From the NCBI RefSeq assembly GCF_019112545.1, contig NW_025064888.1:1491620-1555619 (forward strand): 64,000 bases of DNA, written 5' to 3'. This DNA is from Guyanagaster necrorhizus. Its lineage: Eukaryota; Basidiomycota; Agaricomycetes; Agaricales; Physalacriaceae. Position 1 is the first letter of the stretch, and every line of letters begins with the position of its first letter. Positions 33,974 to 44,823 of the stretch are shown here, piece after piece. The notes beneath the pieces are model-generated. The model did no database searches. It saw only the letters and a program-made list of their open reading frames with translations, and had not been told where the DNA came from. A program made the position numbers and the translations under genes.

Positions 33974-34610
33974 TCAGTAGAAGTTTGTGAATCCAAGAAA
34001 TGATTGTAGCTCCTTCTTTTTGGTAGGTTCCAGCCATTCGGTTACTCCTGCTACCTTGATGGGGTCCATTTTGATACTTCCTTCACTGATAATGACTCCG
34101 AGGTATTCAGTTTCTAATACCTCGAATTCACATTTCTTGGCCTTAAGGAAGAGTCGGTGTTTCCTCATTAAGGATAACACCTGGCGTACTATGCATCGGT
34201 GTTCCTCCTTGGTTTTGGACATGATAAGTATGTCATCCAAGTAGATCATGACCTTTTCCATGGCAATGAGATCTTTAAAGATGTCATTCATCATCCACTG
34301 GAACATGGCCAGCAAATTAGTTAGCCCAAAGAACATGACTGTCGGTTCGAACAAACCATGGTTGGTTCAAAAAGTGGCCTTCCATTCATCGCCTTCTTTG
34401 ATGCATACATTGTTGTATCCCCACCAAACATCCAGTTTGGTGTAGTACCTTGTGCTCTGGAGTTTATCCATCAACTCAGAGATTAATGGAAGTGGGTAGC
34501 AGTTCTTGATTGTCATTTCATTGAGCTTTCGATAATCTTGTATGGGTCGAAGTTTTCTGTCCTTCTTTTTGATGAAAAAGAAGGGTGACACCATTGGTGA
34601 TTTTGATGGT
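33974..34610 (-). pseudogene. pol: reverse transcriptase with intact YLDD box
   Basis: [60 protein letters not shown] and the catalytic MIYLDDILIMSKTKEEHR box are all readable. This copy keeps both Asp residues that the inner element has partly lost. TGA codons occur at about 34365 (TTF*TNHGL) and at 33960-33975 (FY*QFI*DYSK) at conserved Arg positions. Confidence 0.94.
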
Positions 34611-34738
34611 CAGATCCTTCTGCTAGACAAGTTCTCTTTGAGAAACTTGTCTAGTTCTTGTTGTTCATTGTTGCTTAGCGGATAGCATTTGCAGTCTAGA
34701 TTGGCATTTGCATTGGAGATTAATTTAATGGCATGGTC

Positions 34739-35345
34739 TCAGGGCTTCACATTGGGTAGTTCATCGAAACTTTCTTTTTTGAATAAATCCTGATAGTCAC
34801 ATGCCCATTCAAGTACCATTTCTTCAAATGTCTTTTCTCCTTTTTCAGCATTGGCCCTTGCTGCTAGGTCATTAGCATGGTGTACTGCCCAAATGCTAAT
34901 GGCCCTTTGTAGGTCGACAGTGAGGATGGTTTCTCCATCTTCCATTTCTTCATCCCATCTGTCCTCCGGATCTTCATCTGATAATTCGAATGGGATCTTT
35001 CAGCAGTGGCACCAAGCAAATATGATGTGTCCAGTTTTCCAGTTAATCAGCGGGTTATGTCTGATTAACCAATCATGACCAAGGAATATCTCCTTTGTTT
35101 CGAGGTCGGTTACTGCTAAATCGATCCATTCCAAATGATCACTGATAGTGAGCCTAAGCTCCATGTATTCGGTAATTGATCTGGCTTGGTTCTTTGTTCC
35201 ATCTGCATTGTAGACAGGGATGGGTGCTGCTGTTGCCCGAGTGGGCAATTGATGCTTGTTGACAAAAGCTCAGTTAATGCTACTCCCTGTGCAGCCGCTG
35301 TTGATTAGGGCAGTGACTGCATGAGTTGATCGAGACATTAATGTC
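34739..35345 (-). pseudogene. pol: protease and RT-linker region
   Basis: The retropepsin loop reads ALINSGCTGSSIN near 35285-35320, with the catalytic Asp changed to Asn. A TGA at 35270-35272 follows, then LPTRATAAPIPVYNADGTKN and LGHDWLIRHNPLINWKTGHI. The linker 34739-34945 (EEMVLEWACDYQDLFKKESF) leads into RT. The D-to-N change would abolish protease activity even if the stop were read through. Confidence 0.87.
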
Positions 35346-35626
35346 TCAATTTGTGCTTTGGCCAATAAGTCCTTTCCTGTGGAATTGGCTCATCAAATGA
35401 ATTTATGGGGTTCATATAACTCATCAAGCCATTTCAAAGCTCAACATCATTCTGCAGCTTGCATCCCTGTGATCATATTATTGATCACTTCCTTGACTCA
35501 GATTTTATGAACCCAATTCTTGAGTATGGCTTTTGCTGCTGCTTCATCCTTGGCATTCTTGATGGCCCTCCAAGTCCATTCAGTATCGAAGGGTTTTAGC
35601 CAATCTGTGGGGTTCTCTTTCCCTGT

Positions 35627-36903
35627 TCAGCCCGAAGGCAGTTGAGTCTGTTTTATTTTTTTAGCATGAGAAATCTTCGATAGTGATGTACCTTTGGGGC
35701 TCTCTGCCCCTCTTTGGCCCTTCGTTGGTGCTTGAGTTATTGGAGTTGGTTCCTTAGGCGATTCTGAGTTCTGAGTAATAGGGTCAGGTATATTCGAATG
35801 CACGCATAATTTAGACATAGGGGGTAATACTAAAGAAGATGAAATGTCAGTCTGTCCAGCAGTCTGTGATCTATTAATCAGTCCCTTGGCTGAGTCAGCA
35901 GAATCGCTCACTGCTCAGCCTCATCTTTTACCTCCTCGGGTTTGTCTTTGTCCCTGAGGTCCTGTTCTTCTTTTGCTAACTCGGCAATCTGCACTCTGAT
36001 TTCCTCCCACGTGCATTTGTTCTTCTTCTCGGGGCAGTTCTGCACCATGTGACCTGGTTGGCCACAATTCAAGCACTTCCCCTCCTTCTTGAGGTGATCC
36101 ACATCAATCTGCTTCCCCGTTCTGGTGCTTGGGCCCTTACCAGTTCACTTCCCGTCATTCTAGAAAGTTGGGGCTGAGCCACCAGGCCTGGCAGACATGG
36201 TCGCATGGGAGGTGGAGGGCTTCGAGCCCTGTCCCTGATACCTGTGCTGCTCCCACAGGTTCGCTGCTTCTGCCTTCTGTCATTGTTGTTCCTGCCACAT
36301 TAGGATAATTCAGGCCTTCCAATCATCGTAGCCAACAGGGACACTGTGGCCAAGATCCAAAATGGTCTTTAGGTAATGAGGTGGCAGTCCCCACTTCATA
36401 TACTCGACCATTTGTCCTGAGTCAGCTATGTCACCCTGGATTCCAGCAAGTTTTCTGAGCCACTCCAACTTGTTGAAGTAGTCTGGTGCTGCCTTGTCAC
36501 CCATCTTGTATTCTTTCATCTTCAACCTGTGGACTTCTCGTACAGCAGGATCTGTGAACTTGTCATGGATCATCTGCCTCAGTACTGGCCAGGAGGGATA
36601 CTGGTGGTGTTGCCAGGTGGTCAACCAGAAGTCTGGGGCCAGTAGTACCCACCATACTTTGGCCTTGTCTTCAAAGTAGGTGGTCATGTAGTTCACCTTG
36701 TACATGTTATGTAGGAAGTATGAGGCAAAGACCTGGAAGTATTGGTCACAATCCATCAGAAAGTGGTCAATATTGTCAGAAGCCCCTTTAAATGGAAGAG
36801 GTTCCCATCCTAACATCGGTCTGACGTTTAGTATATGTGCCTTTGGATCAAGAGGTGACATTGGATTTGGAGGCTCCCCCCTAGGGAGACCAGCCCAATC
36901 CAT
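35627..36903 (-). pseudogene. gag: capsid and intact zinc knuckle
   Basis: The capsid frame 36310-36903 (197 codons) has LPFKGASDNIDHFLMDCDQYF, KAKVWWVLLAPDFWL, LRQMIHDKFTDPAVREVHRL and APDYFNKLEWLRKLAGIQ, the usual retrotransposon Gag pattern. The nucleocapsid at 35908-36102 keeps C-L-N-C-G-Q-P-G-H-M-V-Q-N-C. A Ser/Pro-rich spacer (35627-35911) leads to pol. The piece between 36103 and 36310 contains stops. Gag forms the particle shell and binds element RNA. Confidence 0.92.
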
Positions 36904-37530
36904 CAGGGGCCCTAGAAAGGAATGCAGAGACCCATCATCGGCAACAGGGCTTCTTGGAGTCAGTGGCCCCTTCTTTCAGACGATCTGTCCATCTATGATA
37001 GTCCACCCCTGTGCCGTTGCTTTGGGGTCATCCTTCTTTTTGTCGGTTGGAACTGATCTGCTCCCTTCGGCTTCATCAGGTGGTGGCTGTCCTCCCAATA
37101 GTCAGCTTCCTGTGCCAGTCCAGGGATTGGGGTGATAGATTCTCAGCTGCCTATAGGATCAGGTCAGCCGAGATGCTGTACTGCAGACAGCCGATGTGGC
37201 GAGCAAATATCTTGATGTTGCCCTTTGGATTGAGGATGCCATGTTAGCCGACTTGGGCAGCATCACACTTGGCGTCCATGGCATTGGTGCCTCCCACCTG
37301 CCAAATCTTGGTTGATATGGTGGCATCGCCATCATCTGATAATGTAAATATCGCTGATTGAAATTAAAAATGGCATGCTTGGTTGCAGCATACTGTAAAA
37401 TCTCCTTCCGCTCGATGGGATCAGTGGCTGTATACCTTCATCCTTGGGATAATCATAGCCAGAGATCATCCCTCCATAGTTTGGCTACCTGCTCTTGGTA
37501 TAACTGGATAAAATCTTCCTCCCGTGCCTC

Positions 37531-38742
37531 TCATTCTTGTTGCTTCTTCTCCTGTTCTTGGCGTGTAGTTATGCTGACAATACTCCCCCATTCAAGGATG
37601 GGGTCCACTGTCTGACTGCCTTGGTCCTCCTTCTTGGCCTTGTCGTCCCCTTCAGCTCCCCTGTCGGTGGTCCCCTCATGGAGGGAACTGTCTTGCTGGC
37701 TGAAGGTTGTCACCGTGCATAGGTTGGGGTTGAGTACTTGTGCCGGCATCATTGGATCTGGGTCAAGGAGTAGACTCCTGGTCAGGCTGCTCCTCTTCTT
37801 CTCCTTCTGCTGATGGTGCCACTGCTTGGCGATACCAGTGGAAGTTTCTGTAGAACTGGGGATGAAGGAAGAGGGCAGTGATTGGCTCATTGAGGTCCCT
37901 CTTGAGGTCCCCAGTGGGGTCAATATGTTCGTTGTCACCCCTGATTGTTCCCTGGTCTGATGGTATCTCATCTCTCCAGATGGGGATATCATCAGTTTTG
38001 GTGATGGTGTCGGTCCCGTATGATAACAGGCAGTTGTCATTGAGGAGTGTTGGCTCCTCATGGTAGTAGTCATCAGCACGGATGACTCTGGCAACTGGCC
38101 CAGTCCAAGGGTCAGGCTCTCTGGGGGGAGAGGTTGGCTCTCAGAACAGAAAGTCAGGAGCTTCAAGGAAGTTGGCAAGAGACTGGGGGGTTGGCCGTAT
38201 TGGGTTTGGTACCACTGGACTATGCCTTGGTAGGCATTTGGCTCTTCCCTGTTCCATTCTACTGGCTGCTCTTGATGCCTCTTGCCAGTATTGGACCTCG
38301 TTCCTGTTGGTGTCATCAAAGAAGGGGTCAGGACTACTGACTCTTGTTCCCCTACTACTTCTTGTTGACGAGGCATGTTGGTGATGTCTGTCGACATTTC
38401 TGGTGTCTGGAGCCATCCGAACGGCATCCAGGGAGTCTCTAGCCCAGCACCCAATTCCAGACTAGGCAACAGTTGTTCTTGATGCAGTGACACTGCACTC
38501 GGGGGAGGGGATGGGGGTGTCGGGTTGGGGTCATCAAAACCCTGTAGCCTAAGGGTTTCCAAGGTCTTGGATGATTGCCGACGGGGGTCTTGGGGGGTAT
38601 TCGTGTTGCCACTGCTGCTCCTCCTCTTCCCTAAGACATTCTTCAGTCGAGCCCCTAGGCCCGTCTTCTGTTTTCTTGGGGTGTCAGATGGAGTTTCAGA
38701 CAGAGGGAGGGATGTCATGGAGGGGGAGGTCTGATGTGACAT
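37531..38742 (-). CDS. Leader protein with a second overlapping frame
   Basis: The 403-codon frame starts SHQTSPSMTSLPLSETPSD. It is basic near residues 22-45 (RKQKTGLGARLKNVLGKRR) and Pro/Ser/Gln-rich after that, with PWMPFGWLQTPE at about residue 105. A second frame, 38141-38416, opens at an ATG inside this stretch (MAPDTRNVDRHHQHA), offset by 2 nt. It continues past one TGA as a natural-looking, more charged sequence to about 37,780. The same overlap occurs in the other two elements. Which frame is used downstream of 38,416 is unclear; a -1 shift or separate start is possible. No known domain. Confidence 0.6.
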   Translation of the reverse strand: MSHQTSPSMTSLPLSETPSDTPRKQKTGLGARLKNVLGKRRSSSGNTNTPQDPRRQSSKTLETLRLQGFDDPNPTPPSPPPSAVSLHQEQLLPSLELGAGLETPWMPFGWLQTPEMSTDITNMPRQQEVVGEQESVVLTPSLMTPTGTRSNTGKRHQEQPVEWNREEPNAYQGIVQWYQTQYGQPPSLLPTSLKLLTFCSESQPLPPESLTLGLGQLPESSVLMTTTMRSQHSSMTTACYHTGPTPSPKLMISPSGEMRYHQTREQSGVTTNILTPLGTSRGTSMSQSLPSSFIPSSTETSTGIAKQWHHQQKEKKRSSLTRSLLLDPDPMMPAQVLNPNLCTVTTFSQQDSSLHEGTTDRGAEGDDKAKKEDQGSQTVDPILEWGSIVSITTRQEQEKKQQE

Positions 38743-38929
38743 TTCGAAGAATTGTGCGGATACATTGGAATTCTTGGTAGTGTTGAATGGCCCAGGCGGT
38801 AATAGATTGGTGTCTACGGCACAGCTGTATGATCACCAATAAGCCGATCAAGGTTCCAATGATAGAAGCCAAGAGTTCGAAGAACTCATGAGTAAAGTTC
38901 AGGTCGGACAGATTTAAGGCAGGGGGCAT
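38696..38929 (-). CDS. Small conserved membrane-segment ORF of the young element
   Basis: 77 codons: LNLSDLNFTHEFFELL, then the hydrophobic ASIIGTLIGLLVIIQLC, then HQSITAWAIQHYQEFQ and RTILRNVTSDLPLHD. It is intact here, whereas both older copies carry a TGA at the Arg of the ILRNVT segment. It overlaps the start of the leader frame by 47 nt in another frame. Its position just after the primer-binding site suggests an accessory protein translated first. Confidence 0.75.
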   Translation of the reverse strand: MPPALNLSDLNFTHEFFELLASIIGTLIGLLVIIQLCRRHQSITAWAIQHYQEFQCIRTILRNVTSDLPLHDIPPSV

Positions 38930-38970
38930 TCAGTTTCTCAGCACGGTTGGGCCTGAGAAAGGGAAGCAAG

Positions 38971-38985
38971 AAGCTTCGAGCTAAT
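38971..38985 (-). other. Self-priming site of the young element
   Basis: The plus-strand string AGCTTCGAGCTA next to the LTR differs at one base from the LTR-derived AGCTTTGAGCTA (reverse of 39141-39152). The changed base still gives a G-U pair in the RNA duplex. There is no TGG start as in tRNA-primed elements. Confidence 0.78.
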
Positions 38986-39502
38986 TGTTAAGCCCAAACT
39001 CCATGTGACTATTAATATATGATAAACAGTTTGGTACCTTGCACTTCAGGTATGTCTGACTGAGTTCACTGATGTGTTAACAGAGGTGTGTGGTCAAGGC
39101 GTTGCAAGTCGCTCAAGATAGGATGGTAGAGAATAAACTTTAGCTCAAAGCTGAGGTATTACAGTGAGAGCTACACTACTTAAATACTATTCTGTTATCG
39201 TGCTATAAATAAATGTTTACAAAAGGCTGTTGTCTGTCATAGAGCTGTTACCCCTGCTGTTGCCAGGCTCTCCATAAAGGCTGTTGTCTGGCATGCTATC
39301 GTCATTGCTGTTGCTGCTGTTTAGTGACAAAAGAGGTATTGTCTCTCCCTTCACAGTGCACAGCCGTTCGATAAGACAATGACCAACTGGGTTGCTGACC
39401 AAGCTTTCTCACAGTCCTAGATGCTGGCCTAGATGCCCTGACTAAGCAAAGATAGGGGTCATTTCCGAGGAAAAGAAAAAGAAAAAAGGAAAAATCATAA
39501 CA
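38986..39502 (-). repeat. 5' LTR of the young element
   Basis: 517 bp, with a TATA-like box at 39179-39186 (minus strand TATTTAAG) about 26 nt before the inferred R start near 39153. The right flank GCCAT (39503-39507) is the target duplication. Confidence 0.97.
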
Positions 39503-39639
39503 GCCATAGAGAGTTGACATCCTACTGTGATAATCAAATCTTGTTCTTTCTGAATTCAGAGTGAACAAAATTTGATTGCTGTTTTAGACAGTGCTTTTAG
39601 ACAACAATAGAGATAATGATTTTTAAGAGCTTTTTTTTA

Positions 39640-40033
39640 AAAAATTAAAAATCTTATAAATGTCCCTATATAATTCTGTGTTCTAGCATAGTGGTAACTC
39701 AAACTGGCACCTTATTCTTTTGTAGTTTATAAACTCTTTTATTTTATATGTAGTTATAATGACAAATTAAATTCTCCAGTTACAGATACTGTAGATTGTT
39801 GATGTGAAATTATCATTTTTTTTTACTAACATGATCATGTCAACTGAATCATTGAAGCTACACAGAGCCTCTGGTATGTTATTTTGCTATTTTTTCTACT
39901 CCATTCTCTTTTATTTTTGAATACTTCTTAAAATATCAAAGCTCTCATCTCCTGTCAAGAAACTGAGATAGGCCACTTTGTCAATATGATAGAGTAAAGA
40001 ATCATTTGGCATATATTCCATCCTCTTATCCTT
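39640..40033 (-). pseudogene. Decayed coding relic C
   Basis: The minus-strand frame from about 40033 reads FKDKRMEYMPNDSLLYHIDK, VAYLSFLTGDESFDILRSIQ and later NNIPEALCSFNDSVDMIMLV, continuing to about 39640. There are five stops (TAA/TAG) and no frameshift. The protein family is not recognised. It is one of several such relics on both strands of this block. Confidence 0.6.
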
Positions 40034-41268
40034 AAAATACATTATTAGCAGTTTAGTTATTAGAGTTCATGAATTCATTGACTAATCTGTTTTCTTAGCA
40101 GAAGAAAAGATACAGAGATATATAGCCACAAAGTAGTCTCTTTTGGTTTGGTTCTTATCTGTTCTGTGTTAACAATTTTTTCTCACTCCTCTGGATCCTG
40201 AGAAATAGTACAACATCCAGACAGTAACCAGTGATTAGGATTGAGAGATATTAGAATTTGGAAAGGCTATAGAATAAACTCTCAAATTTATGGTGGATGA
40301 AAGTTGAAGCAAAGGTGATTCCCTGAAACATACCATTAATTCAATTTTTTCTATTTGCAGCACCAACAAATCAGCAAACCACTTAGATACACTTGTAATG
40401 GTAAAAGCAATAGATATTGCTGTGGGTTTTTTTTGATTGCCTACTTAATCTTACTACCTAAGTTTTCTGAAAGCAATCTAACTGGAATGAAGTCATATTA
40501 GAGTACATTTAATTTTCAAGTTGTTCTTTAAACTCTATCTGATCATTATATCAGTATCTAAAAAGATTTGATCATTGGCAAAACAAACTAGATGAAATTC
40601 AAACATCTCTTTAGATGTATACTAATCACATGTTAACATCACTTCCAGCAGTAGTGCTAGAGGCAACTGAAAGTCAGATCATTCTCTACACAAATGTCTG
40701 TCTTCTGACCAATCATTGAAAATATGAGTCAGCAAAGAGTTCACTAAAGACACTCTGTATCTTGGATGATATCACTTTTCATATAAGACTACTTTTCTAC
40801 ATTAGTATTCACTAAACCTGCTTTTCTTTCTTCTAACCATTTTTTAGTATCATGAAGTGAAACAGACATCTTCATGAAAAAGATTTTGATTAAAAGTGTA
40901 TTCTTTCCCTTTGAATTTGTTATATACAGTTTTATTGTAGACAACTTTCATCATTCATATGTCAATATGATCATGGAAAATAATGAAATAATGAAGAGAT
41001 TCAAAAAAATTTGCTTCAATAGAAGCAAGTATTTTCAATACTGTAGCAATTTTATTACTAGTGCTACTTTTGAAAAAAGAAATGAGCCAGATGCTAAACA
41101 CATTTCAAGCATTACAAGTAAGAACCTTCTCAATATATTTGTTAATTTTGTCATTGAAGTCTCTATAAAGTCAGAGAATGATTGTCCTCTCTGAGGAAGT
41201 CAGATTTACTCCTATATATCAAAAAATTGCTTTGATATTGCATTATTGGTATAGCATGTAGATTTTAG
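40034..41268. other. AT-rich DNA with short relic fragments
   Basis: A minus-strand piece near 40345-40430 reads TITSVSKWFADLLVLQIEKI and may be an exon of a relic. A 106-codon plus frame (40874-41194) is of doubtful meaning. Nothing else supported. Confidence 0.4.
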
Positions 41269-41595
41269 ACTAGTGACATTGAGATAAAGAAGTTTCTCAG
41301 TGACATTGAACTGCAAATCATAAAAATACAATCAACAATAGACACAGAGAAGCAGTTTAAGTGAGAATAAAATGACAGTGAGTGGTTTGCAAAGGCTCTT
41401 TCTTTTGTACTGGAAAACTCAATAGCTGAATTGGAAAGTAAAATCAGAAATAATATTTCTGAATGGCTTAATAGAATGGAGGGTATCTGGATAGAATCTC
41501 TCTTGCAGCATAAAGCCATCTCAATTTTAGAAAGCATAGAAGGAGAGTTTATCAAGTAAAAGAGAGAAAGGTCTTGCTCTCCTCCTTTAAGCTGA
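41269..41595 (+). pseudogene. Decayed coding relic D, helical
   Basis: 109 codons in one frame: SDIEIKKFLSDIELQIIKIQ, NDSEWFAKALSFVLENSIAEL and NRMEGIWIESLLQHKAISIL. It is broken only by TGA, TAA, TAA and a final TGA. The pattern of charged and hydrophobic residues suggests long helices or a coiled coil. Unrecognised. Confidence 0.65.
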
Positions 41596-41910
41596 AGAAT
41601 CACTTTTAAGATACTTATAGCACAGGTCACCCCCTCTTCTATTATATGTTCTCTATTTCTAACATTCCTTTGGCAAGATGTTTGTTGTATTCACTAAACT
41701 TTGACATTTATTGTATATAAATAGAGATATAAAAACTTCTGTAATTTTCTAGATGAAAAGGCAATGAGGCAATCTTGATCTAATTTCAGTTGAAGAAATA
41801 ACTATCAGAAATCTGCCTCAAACTCAATAAACTGTTTGGGATGATAATCTCTTAAATAAGAAAGAATAAAAATACTATACACACAGCTATCTCAAGATAA
41901 TAATCAGAGT

Positions 41911-42144
41911 TGGTGAACTTTAATGCTGTTGGCTCTGCATTTACTAATTACTGAAATAATAGAACCTGATTTCTCTTCCTCAAGAAAACATCCACAAGAT
42001 GATAGTCTAGATACTATACATGCCTTGATGAAGAACACCAAGATTAATTGTAATCTCTTCTGGTCTTAGATCAGAATTCATTCTCTACTTGTTTGGATTC
42101 ATATCACAAATACTAATATCTCTTTTGATTATTTTCTTCTTTAG
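41911..42144 (+). pseudogene. Decayed coding relic E
   Basis: Frame with TLMLLALHLLITEIIEPDF, SSSRKHPQDDSLDTIHALMK and NTKINCNLFW, with one TGA and one TAG before the end. It stops just before a pyrimidine-rich TTTTCTTCTTTAG that looks like an intron 3' end. Confidence 0.55.
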
Positions 42145-42198
42145 TCAAATGTGAGTATCATCTTTCTATTTCTCAGTTTTCTAACATAAATTTTCTAA

Positions 42199-42570
42199 GA
42201 GTCAGATGACTATGCTATAATGGTTGGTTGGAATTAATACATTGTATTAGACAACTCAAGGTACAGCAGTCAATAAATGAGAAGGGACATGTATTATTCC
42301 ATGATTATGACAATGCAAACCTTACTCATGCTATGATTAAAAATATTGATAGTCTTTAAGAGATTCAAGGTTCATGATTTATCTCTTTAATATCTAGATA
42401 TTTTAGCTCTCCACCAGATCATCAATGATAAGCTTTCAAGGAGACAAAAGAATATCTATATCAATATATCTTTATGTGAAATGTATGAAGAAAACCTCAA
42501 AAATGAAGGTCATATTCTGAATGCTCTCTCCTTGTCATATACTACTACTTATGATTCTGACCCATTACAG
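42199..42570 (+). pseudogene. Decayed coding relic F, two exon-like pieces
   Basis: The first piece runs from about 42199 (SDDYAIMVGW, QSINEKGHVLFHDYDNANLT) to about 42372. The second, 42397-42570, is 58 codons with no stop at all (ILALHQIINDKLSRRQKNIY, CEMYEENLKNEGHILNALSL). A short AT-rich gap between GG and TCTAG would be an intron of only about 27 nt, so the join is uncertain. Confidence 0.6.
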
Positions 42571-42634
42571 TTATAAGCAATCCCCATATTTGTTTTCTTC
42601 TCATACTTATAATTATTTCTTCTAGTATCTTATA

Positions 42635-43240
42635 AGCTATCTTCAAGCATTTGAACAAATATCAGACTTACTAACAGATATATTTGAAATAAAGTATCTG
42701 GTCTCTGAAATGAGCTTCTAGTTGGTAGCCACTAAAGATGCTATCAGCTACATTTATTGTGATTGCTATTGTGTTGGTATAGTTGTTGAAATCTATTGTG
42801 AGAGGAAGTTATAATATATATTCCAATATCATAAGTGTTCACTCTAAGACAGCTGAGTACATGAGTACATGAGAGACTGAGCATCAGGTTTTATTTCAAA
42901 ATCTGAGAAATAGGAGGCTGAGATGATATTGCTGAAACCAGAGTCAGCATTATAAGTGTGCCTAATTACTATATGGAATATACTAATAGCAGTGCAGTTA
43001 TAAGCATCCAGATACACATCATGTGGTTATCACCCTTAAGAACTCTGTCATTAAAGAACATTATATCTATACTATATTTATGCTAAGCAAATTTGTGACT
43101 AGTTGCATTCATACATACATGCTTGAATACAGAATTGTCAATGTTCTGTATATAAAGCTTCATCGATATCTCCTCTATATGATGTATTACTTTCATATAG
43201 TATACAATAAGAAGAGAGTGTAGCATATAAGTCACTTTAA
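42635..43240 (+). pseudogene. Decayed coding relic G, about 200 codons
   Basis: The frame starting at 42635 reads SYLQAFEQISDLLTDIFEIK, LVATKDAISYIYCDCYCVGI, SGFISKSEK, ICDQLHSYIHA and SVYKASSISPLYDVLLSYSI. About 14 stops interrupt it, each one transition away from Gln, Arg or Trp, yet no indel shifts the frame over 600 bp. Unrecognised. It probably belongs to the same transcription unit as relics D-F and H. Confidence 0.65.
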
Positions 43241-43589
43241 CTTCTGATGACTTTTCTGTCTCAATATTTCAGTCCAGGTGGATATTCCTGATATAATAAG
43301 AAATGACCTGCTTAATATAATCACTTTAGAAAACTTGTGATATTTTCATCTGCTTTACTTTATTGCATGGAGGGTAATCATAAAGTGTACAAAACAATGA
43401 TTACTACAGTAACTAGTATCTACATATCTCTTATCAGGCACTTGAGAGCATAATACCAGTTGATATTTCTCTCTCATCTATAAAGCCACAGAAAATTCAC
43501 AAGCTCTTGCTCAGTCAATAGATATAGGAGATTTTTCTGTGAGTTCTAGTGCTTATTTTATATAATTCTTCATATACTATTCTCATATA

Positions 43590-44055
43590 GTCCACAAACT
43601 GTGGAAGCATCTCTGTGACAACTCTGATGCTCTGCATGCCTTGAAAACTGTTAAAACAAAGATCAAGAAATCACTGAATATATTTTAGTGTATAGATCTG
43701 ACTGATGAGTTTTTGAACACCTGTAAGAAAAAGAAGGAGTGTCTGCATGTGAATCCTATTTTTGATATTTAGTAAAAGAAAGAAATCTTGGATAGGTCAG
43801 ATTTTTTAATATTGTCAGTATACTCATGACTGAACTAAATGTTGAAATTTTTGCCAATTTAGAAGTACCAGCAAAAAAACTAAACTTAAGAGTTACCTAT
43901 CTTCTTTATGGGAATAAAATAAGTGAAGAAAGTTTGAAACATGTTGACTACTATAACTCAGAATTAGAGATGAGCATATGTGAGGACTACAAGGAAGCAA
44001 GGAAGAGGAAGACAAGAGTGATGAAAGTACATCTGAGTCTGAGTATGCTCCATAA
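43590..44055 (+). pseudogene. Decayed coding relic H with acidic end
   Basis: VHKLWKHLCDNSDALHALKT and IDLTDEFLNTCKKKKECLH lead on, with stops, to about 43980. After one frameshift, GSKEEEDKSDESTSESEYAP ends at TAA 44053-44055. A run of A follows about 45 bp later (44099-44114). The acidic tail plus an A-run looks like the end of a transcribed gene. Confidence 0.55.
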
Positions 44056-44098
44056 AATGTGTAGTTAAATATAATTTTATTGCTTGCTATCTATAATA

Positions 44099-44114
44099 TA
44101 AAAAAAAAAAAAAG
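44099..44114 (+). repeat. A-run after relic H
   Basis: An uninterrupted stretch of about 15 A residues, preceded by TATAATAT, about 45 nt after the relic stop codon. It could be a retroposition poly(A) tail or a chance run in AT-rich DNA. Confidence 0.4.
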
Positions 44115-44823
44115 TAGTAGAGTGTATATTCTTGTATTTAATGAAGAAATGAGATAATAAGTGAAAACAGAAATAGACTTTGTAGTATTCAGAGTAGAGA
44201 CTTATTATATGGACTTTTTAGGAGAAAACATCTGAAACAAATATGAAAATATATATCACAACTATGTTTTGAAAGCTAAGATAGACAAATATAGCAGCTG
44301 CAAATCTGCAACTATGGAACTAAGACCAGCAGAATAGTTCTGTCAGTATAAAATAAGTGAAAGTATTGCTAAAACCAATCCATCAGTTCAAATCTAATAG
44401 ATGAGAAAATATCATACAAACACCAAAGTAGCTGTGAACAGAGGCATTAGTAATATAGCTAGATTATTGAGCTTGATAACTGAAAGTGCCAATTATATCT
44501 TTTCACTACAAGACTTGACTAGAAGAGTGGTTTCAAATACTGTTAAACAAAAATATATGTTAAGTCTATTGTTCTATGTGAGAAAAGTGTTTTCTATCAT
44601 TATACTGATAGCTTTTTGAGAATTGATAAAGGCTTCACTAAATGAAAAGCTCTTATAGTGTCTTTTTTTATAAACTAAAATGAACTAGACTGCTGTGAAA
44701 ACTTAGTTCAAAATTAAAGTTCTGATATTGCCAAAAGCAGCTAATATTATACAGAATGCATTCTTGGCTTTCACATCAGGATCTCAGTATACTCTTAGCA
44801 GAGAACTACATATAGATATTAGT

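Larger units (their letters stand above)
31053..39502 (-). mobile_element. Young full-length Ty3/gypsy chromovirus
   Basis: 8,450 bp, with two 517-bp LTRs (31053-31569, 38986-39502) and an exact 5-bp target duplication GCCAT at 31048-31052 and 39503-39507. The gene order on the minus strand is small ORF, two-frame leader, gag with an intact CCHC knuckle, protease, RT, RNase H, integrase, chromodomain. It still contains many CpG sites, unlike the AT-rich block around it. The LTRs differ at about 19 sites, 18 of them transitions. Only scattered TGA codons and a few frame breaks stop it from being coding-competent. Confidence 0.98.

Noticed and set aside
41265..41630. A 121-codon uninterrupted minus frame.
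   Set aside because: The opposite strand (41269-41595) reads as a much more protein-like sequence, so the minus frame is its shadow.
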